From Thiomicrorhabdus sediminis (lineage in GTDB: Bacteria; Pseudomonadota; Gammaproteobacteria; Thiomicrospirales; Thiomicrospiraceae): 64,000 nucleotides of DNA. This document shows, in pieces, positions 24,895-33,912 of the stretch. Each line of letters starts with the position of its first letter. Position 1 is the first letter of the stretch. A model generated the notes under the pieces. It was not told where the DNA came from, did no database searches, and saw nothing but the letters and a program-made list of their open reading frames with translations. Position numbers and translations under genes: made by a program. The DNA is taken from NCBI RefSeq assembly GCF_005885815.1, contig NZ_CP040602.1:1937630-2001629 (forward strand), written 5' to 3'.

Positions 24895-25902
24895 ATGAGC
24901 TTGCAGATAGGCCCTTACCAGTTTAAACACAATTTAGTGCTGGCACCAATGGCGGGCATTACCGATGCGGTGTATCGCCAGCTTTGTCGCGATAAGGGTG
25001 CCGATTACACTCTGGCTGAAATGGTGGCATCGAAAAAGCAGCTGTGGGATTCAAAAAAATCCTCCACCCGCCATGCCAGCTTGACCGATCCCGAACCACG
25101 AGCCGTACAGTTAATTGGAACCGATGCGACTGAATTGGCCGAAGCTGCCGCATGGCAAGTCTCTCAAGGTGCGCAAATTATTGATTTGAACATGGGCTGC
25201 CCGGCGAAAAAAGTCTGCAATGTCGCTGCCGGTTCTGCCTTGATGGCGATGCCGGACAAGGTCGAAGAGATTTTTCAAACAGTAGTCGCCGCGGTCAATG
25301 TACCGGTGACGGTGAAAATCCGCACCGGAAGTGACGACAGTACAAAAAACGCTTTGCAAATCGCCCTACTGGCAGAACAGTGCGGATTGCAAGCGGTGAC
25401 TATTCATGGCAGAACCCGAGCTGCAAAGTTCTCCGGCGAAGCCGAATATCAGACGATAAAAGAGGTCAAACAGGCGCTCTCGATTCCGGTGATTGCAAAT
25501 GGTGATATTTGCACCCCCGAACAGGCTGATTTTGTATTAGAATACACGCTTGCCGATGGCATAATGCTCGGCAGAGCTACACAAGGTTATCCTTGGATAT
25601 TTCGTGAAATAAATCATTACCTTAACTCAGGCAACCATCTCGAAAAGCCGAGCTTAGAAGAGTTCGCCGCGACAGTTAAGCAACATATTTCAGGATTACA
25701 CCGCCTATATGGTGAGGACTTAGGGCTTAAGATAGCCCGCAAACATCTAGGTTGGTACGCGCAACACCTGCCTGATGGCAAGCAACTCAGAAGACAGTTC
25801 AACCAACTACAGCAGGCTGATTTACAGTTAGATATAGTTTATGATTTCTTTGCCGAACTGGGCTACAGCAAAATAGGCATAGCACAGCAAAAACAAAAAT
25901 AA
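24895..25902 (+). CDS. dusB: tRNA-dihydrouridine synthase B
   Basis: FMN enzyme reducing specific uridines in tRNA. The 335-residue TIM barrel has the opening APMAGITDAVYRQLC, the catalytic-Cys segment NMGCPAKKVC, HGRTRAAKFSG, and NGDI for FMN/phosphate binding. The dusB-fis pairing seen here (22-bp gap) is conserved in gammaproteobacteria, where fis is expressed from the dusB promoter region. Confidence 0.95.
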   Translation: MSLQIGPYQFKHNLVLAPMAGITDAVYRQLCRDKGADYTLAEMVASKKQLWDSKKSSTRHASLTDPEPRAVQLIGTDATELAEAAAWQVSQGAQIIDLNMGCPAKKVCNVAAGSALMAMPDKVEEIFQTVVAAVNVPVTVKIRTGSDDSTKNALQIALLAEQCGLQAVTIHGRTRAAKFSGEAEYQTIKEVKQALSIPVIANGDICTPEQADFVLEYTLADGIMLGRATQGYPWIFREINHYLNSGNHLEKPSLEEFAATVKQHISGLHRLYGEDLGLKIARKHLGWYAQHLPDGKQLRRQFNQLQQADLQLDIVYDFFAELGYSKIGIAQQKQK

Positions 25903-25924
25903 TAGATACGACACATGGATACTT

Positions 25925-26191
25925 ATGACTGATCGCCAAATGAGTGATGACAAGCAGCCGGCCTGTTTAAGCCATCACGTGACATTGATGCTACAAGGCT
26001 ACTTTGCCACCCTGGACGATGAATCGGTGACGGATGTTTATGACATGGTCATCCAACAGGTAGAGAAACCGCTGATTGAGTTTGTCTTACAGCAAACCGC
26101 ATTTAACCAAAGCCAAGCGGCTAATATTTTAGGGATGAACCGCAATACCCTAAAAAAGAAAATGCAGAGATACCAAATTGAAAACGCTTAG
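25925..26191 (+). CDS. fis: nucleoid-associated DNA-binding protein Fis
   Basis: Homodimeric DNA-bending protein that regulates rRNA operons, recombination and replication. At 88 residues it is slightly shorter than E. coli Fis (98); the difference is at the N-terminus. The dimerisation helices (DVYDMVIQQVEKPLIEFVLQ) are followed by the C-terminal helix-turn-helix (NQSQAANILGMNRNTLKKKM), almost identical to the family consensus. It follows dusB and precedes purH by 82 bp. Confidence 0.96.
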   Translation: MTDRQMSDDKQPACLSHHVTLMLQGYFATLDDESVTDVYDMVIQQVEKPLIEFVLQQTAFNQSQAANILGMNRNTLKKKMQRYQIENA

Positions 26192-26273
26192 TTAACACTC
26201 AATAGAGTCATAACTGAGTTTATTTTTCCACAACTTTATATTTTTATCGATTTTCGACTTTTGGAGATTAACA

Positions 26274-27836
26274 ATGAAACCTGTTCGTCGTGCTTTAATT
26301 AGCGTTTCAGACAAAAACGGCATTCTTGAATTTGCTCAAGAATTGAGCAATCTTGGCGTTGCCATTCTTTCTACTGGTGGAACCTACAAAGTTCTTTCTG
26401 AAGCCGGTCTGGCTGTGACTGAAGTTTCTGAGTATACCGGTTTTCCTGAAATGATGGACGGGCGTGTAAAAACCCTACACCCAAAAATCCATGGTGGTCT
26501 ACTGGGTCGTCGCGGCACCGATGATGCGATTATGTCAGAACACGGTATCGACCCGATCGATATGGTTGTTGTTAACCTTTACCCGTTTGAAGCAACCGTC
26601 GCTAAAGCCGACTGTTCTCTAGAAGACGCTATTGAAAACATCGATATCGGTGGCCCAACCATGTTGCGTTCTGCGGCGAAAAACCACAAAGACGTAGCAG
26701 TAGTGACTGACCCTGCCGATTACAGTCGTATTCTTGCCGAACTAAAAGCGAACGACGGCCAATTGGCTCATGCCACGCGTTTTGATTTGGCGATCAAAAC
26801 CTTTGAACAGACAGCACGTTACGATGGCGCTATCTCAAACTACTTCGGTACTATGTTCGGCTCGGATGATGCCGATAACTTCCCACGTACCTATAACACT
26901 CAGTTCGTCAAAAAACAGTCTATGCGTTACGGTGAAAACCCGCATCAGAATGCGGCCTTCTATACCGAACGCAATCCTGCGGAAGCGTCAATTTCGACTG
27001 CGACCCAAATTCAGGGTAAAGAGCTGTCTTTCAACAATATCGCCGACACCGATGCCGCTTTGGAACTGGTTAAGACATTCGATGACACCGCTTGCGTGAT
27101 CGTAAAACACGCCAACCCTTGTGGTGTTGCCGTCGGCTCAAGCCTGTTTGAAGCTTATGACCGCGCTTATAAGACGGATCCGACTTCGGCTTTCGGTGGC
27201 ATTATCGCCTTTAACCGTGAGTTGGATGTCGAAACCGCTCAGGCGATTATCGACCGTCAGTTTGTTGAAGTCATTATCGCACCAAGCGTATCTGAAGACG
27301 CTAAGGCAGCGGTTGCCGCAAAACAAAACGTACGTCTTCTAGAGTGTGGTGCACTGGGTGAGCAACTAGCGGCTTATGATTATAAGCGTGTTACTGGTGG
27401 CCTATTGGTTCAAGACCGCGATTTAGGCATGGTTGATATGGCTGATCTGAAAGTTGTGACCAAAAAAGCGCCAACCGATGAGCAGATGAAAGACCTGATG
27501 TTTGCATGGAAAGTGGCCAAGTTTGTTAAATCAAACGCGATTGTTTACGTTAAAGACGGTATGACTATTGGTGTGGGTGCTGGTCAGATGAGCCGTGTTT
27601 ACTCAGCGAAGATCGCCGGTATCAAAGCGGCCGATGAAGGCTTGGAGGTCCCTGGTTCTGTAATGGCATCGGATGCGTTCTTCCCATTCCGCGACGGCAT
27701 TGATGCAGCAGCAGCGGCAGGTATTACTGCGGTAATCCACCCAGGCGGATCAATGCGTGACCAGGAAGTGATCGATGCGGCAGACGAGCACGGCATCGCG
27801 ATGGTGTTCACAGGGATGCGCCACTTCAAACATTAA
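26274..27836 (+). CDS. purH: bifunctional AICAR transformylase / IMP cyclohydrolase
   Basis: Catalyses the last two steps of purine synthesis, AICAR to FAICAR to IMP. At 520 residues it is close to E. coli PurH (529). The N-terminal cyclohydrolase (1-about 195) has [15 protein letters not shown] and [18 protein letters not shown]. The C-terminal transformylase has KHANPCGVA near 274-282 with the catalytic Lys-His, and ends with [17 protein letters not shown] and the conserved GMRHFKH. TTGGAG upstream supports the start. It is followed by a repeat-filled gap and then purD; in E. coli purH and purD form an operon. Confidence 0.97.
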   Translation: MKPVRRALISVSDKNGILEFAQELSNLGVAILSTGGTYKVLSEAGLAVTEVSEYTGFPEMMDGRVKTLHPKIHGGLLGRRGTDDAIMSEHGIDPIDMVVVNLYPFEATVAKADCSLEDAIENIDIGGPTMLRSAAKNHKDVAVVTDPADYSRILAELKANDGQLAHATRFDLAIKTFEQTARYDGAISNYFGTMFGSDDADNFPRTYNTQFVKKQSMRYGENPHQNAAFYTERNPAEASISTATQIQGKELSFNNIADTDAALELVKTFDDTACVIVKHANPCGVAVGSSLFEAYDRAYKTDPTSAFGGIIAFNRELDVETAQAIIDRQFVEVIIAPSVSEDAKAAVAAKQNVRLLECGALGEQLAAYDYKRVTGGLLVQDRDLGMVDMADLKVVTKKAPTDEQMKDLMFAWKVAKFVKSNAIVYVKDGMTIGVGAGQMSRVYSAKIAGIKAADEGLEVPGSVMASDAFFPFRDGIDAAAAAGITAVIHPGGSMRDQEVIDAADEHGIAMVFTGMRHFKH

Positions 27837-27839
27837 AAA

Positions 27840-27948
27840 GGCTTGTTTACCTGACTTCTGCGTTATGTAACAAACTTCGGGTGCTCATGTACAAGACGTA
27901 CACTCCGCTCCGGTTTTGTTACAAGCCTTGAATTCAGGCAACACGCTC
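27840..27948 (+). repeat. intergenic palindromic repeat, family 1, copy 1
   Basis: About 109 bp beginning GGCTTGTTTACC and ending ACACGCTC. The outer arms (CTGACTTCTGCGTTATGTAAC with a near-complement ending at 27940) and the inner TGTAC-AAGAC-GTACA give a long imperfect hairpin. It is the first of two tandem copies between purH and purD; a third, inverted copy lies at 56474-56564. Confidence 0.75.
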
Positions 27949-27977
27949 TTTTTAAGAGTTGAAGAAGGAATCGTAAC

Positions 27978-28085
27978 GGCTTGTTTACTCAATTTCTGTG
28001 TTGGATAAACAGCTTCCGCTGCTCACGTATCTTAATACGCTGCGCTGCGGTTCTGTTATCCACCTTGAACTTGAGCAAAACGCTC
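27978..28085 (+). repeat. intergenic palindromic repeat, family 1, copy 2
   Basis: About 108 bp beginning GGCTTGTTTACT and ending AAAACGCTC. It shares with copy 1 the start, TTCTG(C/T)GTT, TGCTCA(T/C)GTA and the closing GC(A/AA)AACGCTC-type end. The arms TCAATTTCTGTGTTGGATAA and TTATCCACCTTGAACTTGA pair imperfectly, and the loop CGTAT-CTTA-ATACG has compensated changes relative to copy 1. Confidence 0.75.
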
Positions 28086-28134
28086 ATTACTTTTTTCAGT
28101 AAACTTAAAAAAATTAACTCAAAAATTGAAAAAT

Positions 28135-28251
28135 AACAGCTTTAATGTTTTTTAGCGCCATTCAAATCAAGGCAAAAAATGTGAGCTTACAAGTGTAAGT
28201 GACCATTTTTGAACGCGGATTTGGATGGTGATAAAAATTATTAAAGCTGTT
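28135..28251. repeat. palindromic intergenic repeat, family 2, copy A (before purD)
   Basis: A 117-bp hairpin-forming element: outer arms AACAGCTTTAAT (28135-28146) and ATTAAAGCTGTT (28240-28251) are perfect complements. Inside are AGCGCCATTCAAATC against GATTTGGATGGT, and the core AATGTGAGCTTACA opposite TGTAAGTGACCATT. The core recurs at 47920-47952 with different outer arms that also pair. Confidence 0.8.
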
Positions 28252-28272
28252 AGCCCCTTGATAGGTGAAAGA

Positions 28273-29556
28273 ATGAATGTATTAATTATTGGTAGTGGCG
28301 GTCGCGAACATGCTCTGGCGTGGAAAACGGCGCAATCAACAAAAGTAAGTCAGGTATTTGTTGCACCAGGTAATGCCGGTACGGCTTTGGAAGAAAACCT
28401 GACCAATGTGGATATCGCCGTTGATGACATTCAAGGCTTGGTTGATTTTGCCAAAAGCAATGCCATTGATTTAGCCATTGTCGGCCCGGAAGTTCCACTG
28501 GTTTTAGGTGTTGTGGATGCCTTCACCGAAGCCGGCCTTAAATGTTTTGGCCCAACGGCTGGAGCTGCCCAACTGGAGGGTTCAAAAGCGTTCTCCAAAG
28601 ACTTCCTAGCCAAGCACAATATTCCAACGGCGGCTTATGAAGTCTTTACCGAAATCGCACCGGCACACGCATATTTGGAAAAAATGGGTGTACCGATTGT
28701 GATTAAGGCTGACGGTCTAGCGGCAGGTAAAGGGGTTATCCTTGCAGACACTATGGAACAAGCAAAAGAAGCGGTTTCCGATATGCTTGCCGGCAATAAA
28801 TTCGGTGACGCCGGTTCTCGTGTTGTTATTGAAGAATTCCTAGTTGGTGAAGAAGCCAGCTTTATTGTTATGGCCGATGGCAAAAACGTGGTGCCAATGG
28901 CAACTTCTCAGGATCATAAGGCTCGCGATAATGGTGATACAGGGCCCAACACTGGCGGTATGGGAGCCTACACACCTGCCCCGGTGGTAACACCGGATAT
29001 CCATGACCGTATTATGAACGAAGTCATCTATCCGACTATCGAAGGCATGGCAAAAGATGGCCTACCCTATACCGGTTTCTTGTATGCCGGAGTGATGATT
29101 GATGCTTCAGGAGCACCAAAGGTATTGGAATTCAATTGCCGTTTCGGTGACCCAGAAACTCAACCAATCATGATGCGTTTGCAGTCGGATTTGGCTGAAC
29201 TTTGCTTGGCGGCAATCGATGGCAAACTGGAAGGTATGACGACCGACTGGGATGAGCGTGCAGCTCTAGGTGTGGTCATGGCGGCTGGCGGCTATCCGGA
29301 TGAATACCGTAAAGGTGATGTCATCACCGGTATTGAAAATGCCGATTCAGCCGACATCAAGGTCTTCCATGCCGGTACGGCAAGTAAAGACGGCCAGGTG
29401 GTTACCGCTGGCGGGCGTGTATTGTGTGTCACCGCTTTGGGTGCCAATGTGACCGCGGCCCAGCAACGCGCCTATGAAGGTGTTGCCGAAATCAACTGGG
29501 ATGAGACTTATTATCGTACCGATATCGGTCATCGTGCGGTAGCGCGTGAAAAATAA
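28273..29556 (+). CDS. purD: phosphoribosylamine-glycine ligase
   Basis: ATP-dependent joining of glycine to 5-phosphoribosylamine, the second step of purine synthesis. The frame is open upstream to 28225, but the ATG at 28273 matches the family start MNVLIIGSGGREHALAWK and has AGGTGA five bases before it, giving 427 residues (E. coli 429). ATP-grasp motifs: KADGLAAGKGVIL, FLVGEEASFI, GGMGAYTPAP, and EFNCRFGDPETQ with the metal-binding residues. It lies downstream of purH but is separated from it by about 430 bp of palindromic repeats. It ends at a UUCG-loop terminator. Confidence 0.96.
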   Translation: MNVLIIGSGGREHALAWKTAQSTKVSQVFVAPGNAGTALEENLTNVDIAVDDIQGLVDFAKSNAIDLAIVGPEVPLVLGVVDAFTEAGLKCFGPTAGAAQLEGSKAFSKDFLAKHNIPTAAYEVFTEIAPAHAYLEKMGVPIVIKADGLAAGKGVILADTMEQAKEAVSDMLAGNKFGDAGSRVVIEEFLVGEEASFIVMADGKNVVPMATSQDHKARDNGDTGPNTGGMGAYTPAPVVTPDIHDRIMNEVIYPTIEGMAKDGLPYTGFLYAGVMIDASGAPKVLEFNCRFGDPETQPIMMRLQSDLAELCLAAIDGKLEGMTTDWDERAALGVVMAAGGYPDEYRKGDVITGIENADSADIKVFHAGTASKDGQVVTAGGRVLCVTALGANVTAAQQRAYEGVAEINWDETYYRTDIGHRAVAREK

Positions 29557-29581
29557 TCGATCTTAATCAAGTTTGATAAAT

Positions 29582-29607
29582 AAAAAAGCACCTTCGGGTG
29601 CTTTTTT
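29582..29607 (+). terminator. rho-independent terminator of purD
   Basis: AAAAAAGCACC (29582-29592) and GGTGCTTTTTT (29597-29607) enclose a TTCG tetraloop, a compact classic terminator. Confidence 0.93.
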
Positions 29608-29661
29608 ATTGCCTACCGGAACATACCGAATAAACAATATGTCTGTCATAACATGAATTTA

Positions 29662-29691
29662 TTGGCGAGCCTTATGGATAAATAGTATATT
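29662..29691 (+). promoter_or_regulatory. candidate promoter for the ComFB-family gene
   Basis: TTGGCG (29662-29667) and TATATT (29686-29691) are separated by 18 bp, giving a transcript start about 30 bp before the ATG at 29728. Confidence 0.4.
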
Positions 29692-29727
29692 GAAAGCAGA
29701 TTTCAATGGATGATTTGAGGAGGGGCG

Positions 29728-30069
29728 ATGTACCTACGCAAGTCAGTAGATGAGGAGGAGTTCGATTTGGATTCTGTACATAACTATTATGAACGTCTAG
29801 TATTTAATGAAATTAACGATAAATATGCTCATGAATTTGATGATAGTGAGCACCTGGCCGACATGGCCTGTATCGCACTCAATGAAATCCCACCTCGCTA
29901 TATCCGTTATGATATCGACATGTCATTTTATATGTCTCCGCAGGAATATCTGGATACTCAAGTACGTGTCCAGGATGCGGTTCGCCATGCTTATAAAAGG
30001 ATCAAAAAACACCAGCAGCACCGTAACGGGCAGCTCCTCCAAGAACAAAACGACGACAAACAGCCATAA
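29728..30069 (+). CDS. ComFB-family protein
   Basis: A 113-residue soluble protein. VHNYYERLVFNEI near 17-29, ADMACIALNEIPPRYIRYDIDMSFYMSPQ and the following charged helix match the ComFB (late competence development) family. Despite the name, these proteins are widespread outside competent bacteria, and members have been reported to bind cyclic dinucleotides. The C-terminal 25 residues are charged and Gln-rich. GAGGAGGGG ahead of the ATG is a very strong ribosome-binding site. It is a stand-alone gene between purD and the convergent clpB. A diguanylate cyclase gene lies about 6 kb away; any link is inference. Confidence 0.82.
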   Translation: MYLRKSVDEEEFDLDSVHNYYERLVFNEINDKYAHEFDDSEHLADMACIALNEIPPRYIRYDIDMSFYMSPQEYLDTQVRVQDAVRHAYKRIKKHQQHRNGQLLQEQNDDKQP

Positions 30070-30102
30070 AAAATGCCGGTTGAAGCGAACTCCAACCGGC
30101 AT
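30068..30102 (-). terminator. rho-independent terminator of clpB
   Basis: ATGCCGGTTG (30073-30082) pairs perfectly with CAACCGGCAT (30093-30102). On the minus strand the stem is followed by a T run (A residues at 30068-30072). It touches the ComFB stop codon. Confidence 0.85.
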
Positions 30103-30130
30103 AACATTGTGTTAACCCTTGTCACTTGAG

Positions 30131-32701
30131 TTAGTCAAAACTCAACTTTTCATTTTGATAATCAATATGCACAGTACCACCCGGAGAAAAATCACCTTGC
30201 AATATTTTCTGCGCAAGAGGGTTTTCCACCTGTTGTTGAATGACACGTTTTAATGGACGTGCACCAAATACCGGATCGAAACCAACTTCACCAATCATAT
30301 CCAAAGCCGCATCGCTGATTTCCAGCTGCATGTCATTGGCCGCCAGACGCTGGCGCAAGCTATCCAATTGAATGTTGGCAATCGCTCGGATTTGCTCTTG
30401 CGCCAATGGATGAAACACTACGATATCGTCAATTCGGTTAATGAATTCAGGTCTGAAATAGTTACCAACCACTTCCATTACATCCGATTTCATTTCCGCA
30501 TAACTGGCCTTACCGGCTTTTTCCTGAATGACCTGTGAACCCAGATTCGAAGTCATGACAATCACCGTGTTTTTAAAGTCCACAGTACGTCCTTGACCAT
30601 CGGTTAAACGTCCATCGTCCAAGACCTGCAAGAGGATATTGAAAACATCAGGGTGAGCCTTTTCGACCTCATCCAATAGAATCACCGAATAAGGTTTACG
30701 GCGAACCGCTTCGGTCAGATAGCCGCCCTGTTCGTAACCGACATAACCCGGAGGCGCTCCCACCAAACGGGCAACCGAATGTTTTTCCATAAACTCCGAC
30801 ATATCGATACGTACAATCGCATCGGTGGTATCAAACAGAAAATCCGCCAAGGCTTTGGTCAATTCGGTTTTACCAACCCCAGTAGGTCCCAAGAACAAGA
30901 AGGAACCATTGGGACGATTCGGGTCGGATAGCCCAGCTCGCGAACGACGAATCGCATCCGATACCGCTTTGACCGCTTCACGCTGCCCAACCACCTGCTC
31001 TTCAAGCACCTGTTCCATTTCAAGCAGCTTTTCACGCTCACCCTGCATCATCTTCGCTACCGGAATGCCTGTCCAGCGGGCGACCACTTCAGCAATCTCC
31101 TCTTCGGTCACCTTATTACGTAACAGATGCTGCTCGCTCTCCTCACTAGCGGCTGATTCGGCCATCTCCGCTTCGCGGATTTTCGTCTCCAGTTCAGGAA
31201 TTTTGCCGTACTGAATCTCGGACATTTTGGCAAGATTACCTTCGCGACGAGCCGATTCTAAATCGATACGCGCCTGCTCAAGCTTCTCTTTAAACTGTTG
31301 GGCTCCCTGCAAAGCGGCCTTGTCTTTTTTCCAAATCTCTTCCAGATCCGAATACTCTTTTTCCATTTCGGCAATTTGCTCTTGTAGGCTAGCCAAACGC
31401 TTTTTAGAGGCTTCGTCTTTCTCTTTTTTAAGCGCAACCTGTTCCATTTTCAATTGGATCAGACGACGATCCAATCGATCCATCACCTCCGGTTTGGAAT
31501 CAATCTCCATACGAATACGCGAGGCCGCTTCGTCAATCAAGTCAATCGCCTTATCCGGTAATTGACGGTCGGTGATATAACGCTGCGACAGGCTCGCCGC
31601 GGCAACGATCGCAGGATCGGTAATATCAACCCCATGATGCACCTCATAACGTTCTTTCAGACCACGCAAAATCGCAATAGTATCTTCTTCGCTTGGCTCA
31701 TCAACAATCACCTTCTGGAAACGACGTTCAAGCGCCGCGTCTTTTTCAATGTTTTCACGATATTCGTTGAGCGTCGTTGCACCGATACAATGAAGTTCAC
31801 CGCGAGCTAAGGCTGGCTTGAGCATATTACCCGCATCCATCGAGCCTTCGGTTTTCCCGGCGCCGACCATGGTATGGATTTCATCGATAAACAGAATCAC
31901 CTGCCCTGCCTGCTTTTCCAAGTCTTTCAACAGTCCCTTCAAACGCTCTTCGAATTCACCACGGTATTTGGCGCCAGCCAAAAGCCCGGCCAAATCCAAT
32001 GATAGTAGACGTTTGTTCTTCAGGCCTTCCGGCACTTCGCCATTAACGATTCGTTGCGCCAAACCTTCCACAATGGCGGTTTTACCTACACCAGGTTCAC
32101 CGATGAGTACCGGGTTGTTTTTGGTACGGCGCTGTAAGACCTGCACCGCACGGCGAATTTCGTCATCACGCCCGATAACCGGGTCCAATTTACCGGATTC
32201 GGCACGTTCTGTTAAATCAATCGTATATTTTTCCAAAGCCTGACGGTTTTGTTCTGCATTCTGGTCTTGCACACTTTCACCTCCACGCACTTGTTGAATC
32301 GCTTGTTCAATTTTATTCTTATCGGCACCGGCCTGCTTTAACAAAGTCGCCGCTGTATCATTAGTTTCCAATAGCGCTAGATAAAACAGTTCGCTGGCGA
32401 TAAACGCATCGGCATTCTGCTGTGCCTGCTTGTCCATTAAATTCAGCACCTGTGCCGATTTCTGCGATAACTGCACATTGCCGGCACTACCACTTACCTT
32501 AGGTAAAGAATTAAGCTTCTCTTGCACGGATTGTTTTAATAAGGCGGTATTGACCTGAGCCAACTGCAATAAATGACTCGACTCATCAATCAACGCCGAG
32601 AGAATATGCAATGGTTCAATAAACTGATTATCTTGCCCGACCGCAATAGATTGCGCCTGCGCCAAAGCGTTTTGAAACTGAGTGGTAAATTTGTCCATCA
32701 T
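30131..32701 (-). CDS. clpB: protein-disaggregating chaperone ClpB
   Basis: Hexameric AAA+ disaggregase that works with DnaK to recover aggregated proteins. About 856 residues, like E. coli ClpB (857). In order: N-terminal Clp repeat domain (1-145), first ATPase with GEPGVGKTA, the coiled-coil middle domain (about 400-530) specific to ClpB, and second ATPase with GPTGVGKTE and [22 protein letters not shown]. The start at 32701 follows AAGGAG by ten bases; the alternative ATG is the next codon. A sigma-32-type promoter lies at 32743-32770, as expected for a heat-shock gene. It is monocistronic. Confidence 0.97.
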   Translation of the reverse strand: MMDKFTTQFQNALAQAQSIAVGQDNQFIEPLHILSALIDESSHLLQLAQVNTALLKQSVQEKLNSLPKVSGSAGNVQLSQKSAQVLNLMDKQAQQNADAFIASELFYLALLETNDTAATLLKQAGADKNKIEQAIQQVRGGESVQDQNAEQNRQALEKYTIDLTERAESGKLDPVIGRDDEIRRAVQVLQRRTKNNPVLIGEPGVGKTAIVEGLAQRIVNGEVPEGLKNKRLLSLDLAGLLAGAKYRGEFEERLKGLLKDLEKQAGQVILFIDEIHTMVGAGKTEGSMDAGNMLKPALARGELHCIGATTLNEYRENIEKDAALERRFQKVIVDEPSEEDTIAILRGLKERYEVHHGVDITDPAIVAAASLSQRYITDRQLPDKAIDLIDEAASRIRMEIDSKPEVMDRLDRRLIQLKMEQVALKKEKDEASKKRLASLQEQIAEMEKEYSDLEEIWKKDKAALQGAQQFKEKLEQARIDLESARREGNLAKMSEIQYGKIPELETKIREAEMAESAASEESEQHLLRNKVTEEEIAEVVARWTGIPVAKMMQGEREKLLEMEQVLEEQVVGQREAVKAVSDAIRRSRAGLSDPNRPNGSFLFLGPTGVGKTELTKALADFLFDTTDAIVRIDMSEFMEKHSVARLVGAPPGYVGYEQGGYLTEAVRRKPYSVILLDEVEKAHPDVFNILLQVLDDGRLTDGQGRTVDFKNTVIVMTSNLGSQVIQEKAGKASYAEMKSDVMEVVGNYFRPEFINRIDDIVVFHPLAQEQIRAIANIQLDSLRQRLAANDMQLEISDAALDMIGEVGFDPVFGARPLKRVIQQQVENPLAQKILQGDFSPGGTVHIDYQNEKLSFD

Positions 32702-32742
32702 TGCTGGCAAACTCCTTGATAAATATCCTATAACTACATAAA

Positions 32743-32770
32743 AGATAGGGATATTTTTTTATCATTCAAG
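32743..32770 (-). promoter_or_regulatory. sigma-32 (heat-shock) promoter of clpB
   Basis: Read on the minus strand: CTTGAAT (-35, 32770-32764), a 13-bp spacer, then CCCTATCT (-10, 32750-32743). The consensus is CTTGAAA, 13-15 bp, CCCCATNT. Only one base differs in each box, and transcription would start about 35 bp before the clpB ATG. Confidence 0.8.
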
Positions 32771-32954
32771 CCAATTAAATTAATTTTTTTGAAAAAAATT
32801 GACGCCGACTGCTTAACTGTTTGATTAGATTAATAATATTTTCAGTGCATTGCTATTAACAATAACGCAGAGAAAATCCTTATAAGCATTGCTGTTTAGC
32901 GTTTTTCATGCTTAAAATTAGGACACCCCCTTTTCATTTGCCACAGGACAAGCT

Positions 32955-33857
32955 ATGGATAATCTATTTTTTATGCTATCAAAACTCGTATGGGCATTTT
33001 TGAGCCCTGGAAATCTGATTATCATTGCTTTATTTGTAGGCATGGTTTTTCTGATTTTCAATAGCTTCGGCAAAGCAAAAAAAATATTGGTGCCGACCGC
33101 TCTTATCAGCTTCTTGATTATGGCTTACCCTGTAAGCGACTATTTAATGCAACCGCTAGAAAACCGTTTTAGCAAACCTGAAGTTCTTCCGGATCAGATT
33201 GATGGCATTATCGTTTTAGGTGGCGGCGAAGATCTAAAACGTTCGCTAAGCTGGCAAGTAGCCGAATTAGGTTTAGGCGGTGATCGTTATGTCGGTGCGG
33301 CAAGCTTGGCCAGTTATTATCCTGATGCACCGGTGATTTTTAGTGGCGGCAGCGGTTTAATGAGCCTGCAAAACACTGAAGGTGAAGGAGCCATAGCCCG
33401 ACAACTGCTGACAACCATCGGTATTGATGAACAGCGCCTGATTATCGAATCACTATCACGTAACACCTATGAGAATTTCAAATACATAAAGCCTTTATTA
33501 CCAAAAGACAAGGGCACCTATGTATTGGTCACCTCCGCCTTCCATATGCCACGTTCGGTAGGCATTGCCAGAATGCAAGGCATCAAGGTGGTTCCTTTTC
33601 CGGTCGACTACCGCACAGATAGCGAAAACTATCGCACGGTTGGTTTTGATTTCAACCGTAATCTAACAACCTTAGAAGCTGGCTGGCGCGAATGGATCGG
33701 CCTTACCGCCTATTACTTCACTGGCAAAACCGCCGACTGGTTTCCGAAACCAAACGGCGAAACAAAATCGGGCGGTAAAATCATCAAGGGATTCTACGAC
33801 GACCAAGCGAAGCCTTTTATCAATGAATCCACACCGCAAACAACACCGGTGGAATAA
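32955..33857 (+). CDS. YdcF/ElyC/SanA-family (DUF218) envelope protein
   Basis: A 300-residue membrane-anchored protein. Two N-terminal membrane helices (about 5-37 and 45-62) precede a DUF218 domain: DGIIVLGGGED near 86-96, VIFSGGSG, ESLSRNTYENFKYI and VTSAFHMPRS. The layout matches E. coli ElyC (YcbC), which is linked to peptidoglycan and enterobacterial common antigen metabolism. E. coli ElyC is shorter (259); the extra residues are at the C-terminus. It is divergent from clpB and has no operon partner. Confidence 0.85.
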   Translation: MDNLFFMLSKLVWAFLSPGNLIIIALFVGMVFLIFNSFGKAKKILVPTALISFLIMAYPVSDYLMQPLENRFSKPEVLPDQIDGIIVLGGGEDLKRSLSWQVAELGLGGDRYVGAASLASYYPDAPVIFSGGSGLMSLQNTEGEGAIARQLLTTIGIDEQRLIIESLSRNTYENFKYIKPLLPKDKGTYVLVTSAFHMPRSVGIARMQGIKVVPFPVDYRTDSENYRTVGFDFNRNLTTLEAGWREWIGLTAYYFTGKTADWFPKPNGETKSGGKIIKGFYDDQAKPFINESTPQTTPVE

Positions 33858-33880
33858 GATAAGTCATCAATAAAGAAATC

Positions 33881-33905
33881 CAAAACTGCCGTTATAAACG
33901 GCAGT
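33881..33905 (-). terminator. rho-independent terminator of hemN
   Basis: ACTGCCGTT (33885-33893) and AACGGCAGT (33897-33905) form a perfect stem. The minus strand continues with TTTTG, so it best serves hemN, whose stop codon is eight bases away. Confidence 0.7.
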
Positions 33906-33912
33906 AGACTGA

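Noticed and set aside
28225..28272. Longer purD start upstream of 28273
   Set aside because: The extra 16 codons lie inside the family 2 palindrome and have no ribosome-binding site. The ATG at 28273 fits both the family N-terminus and AGGTGA.
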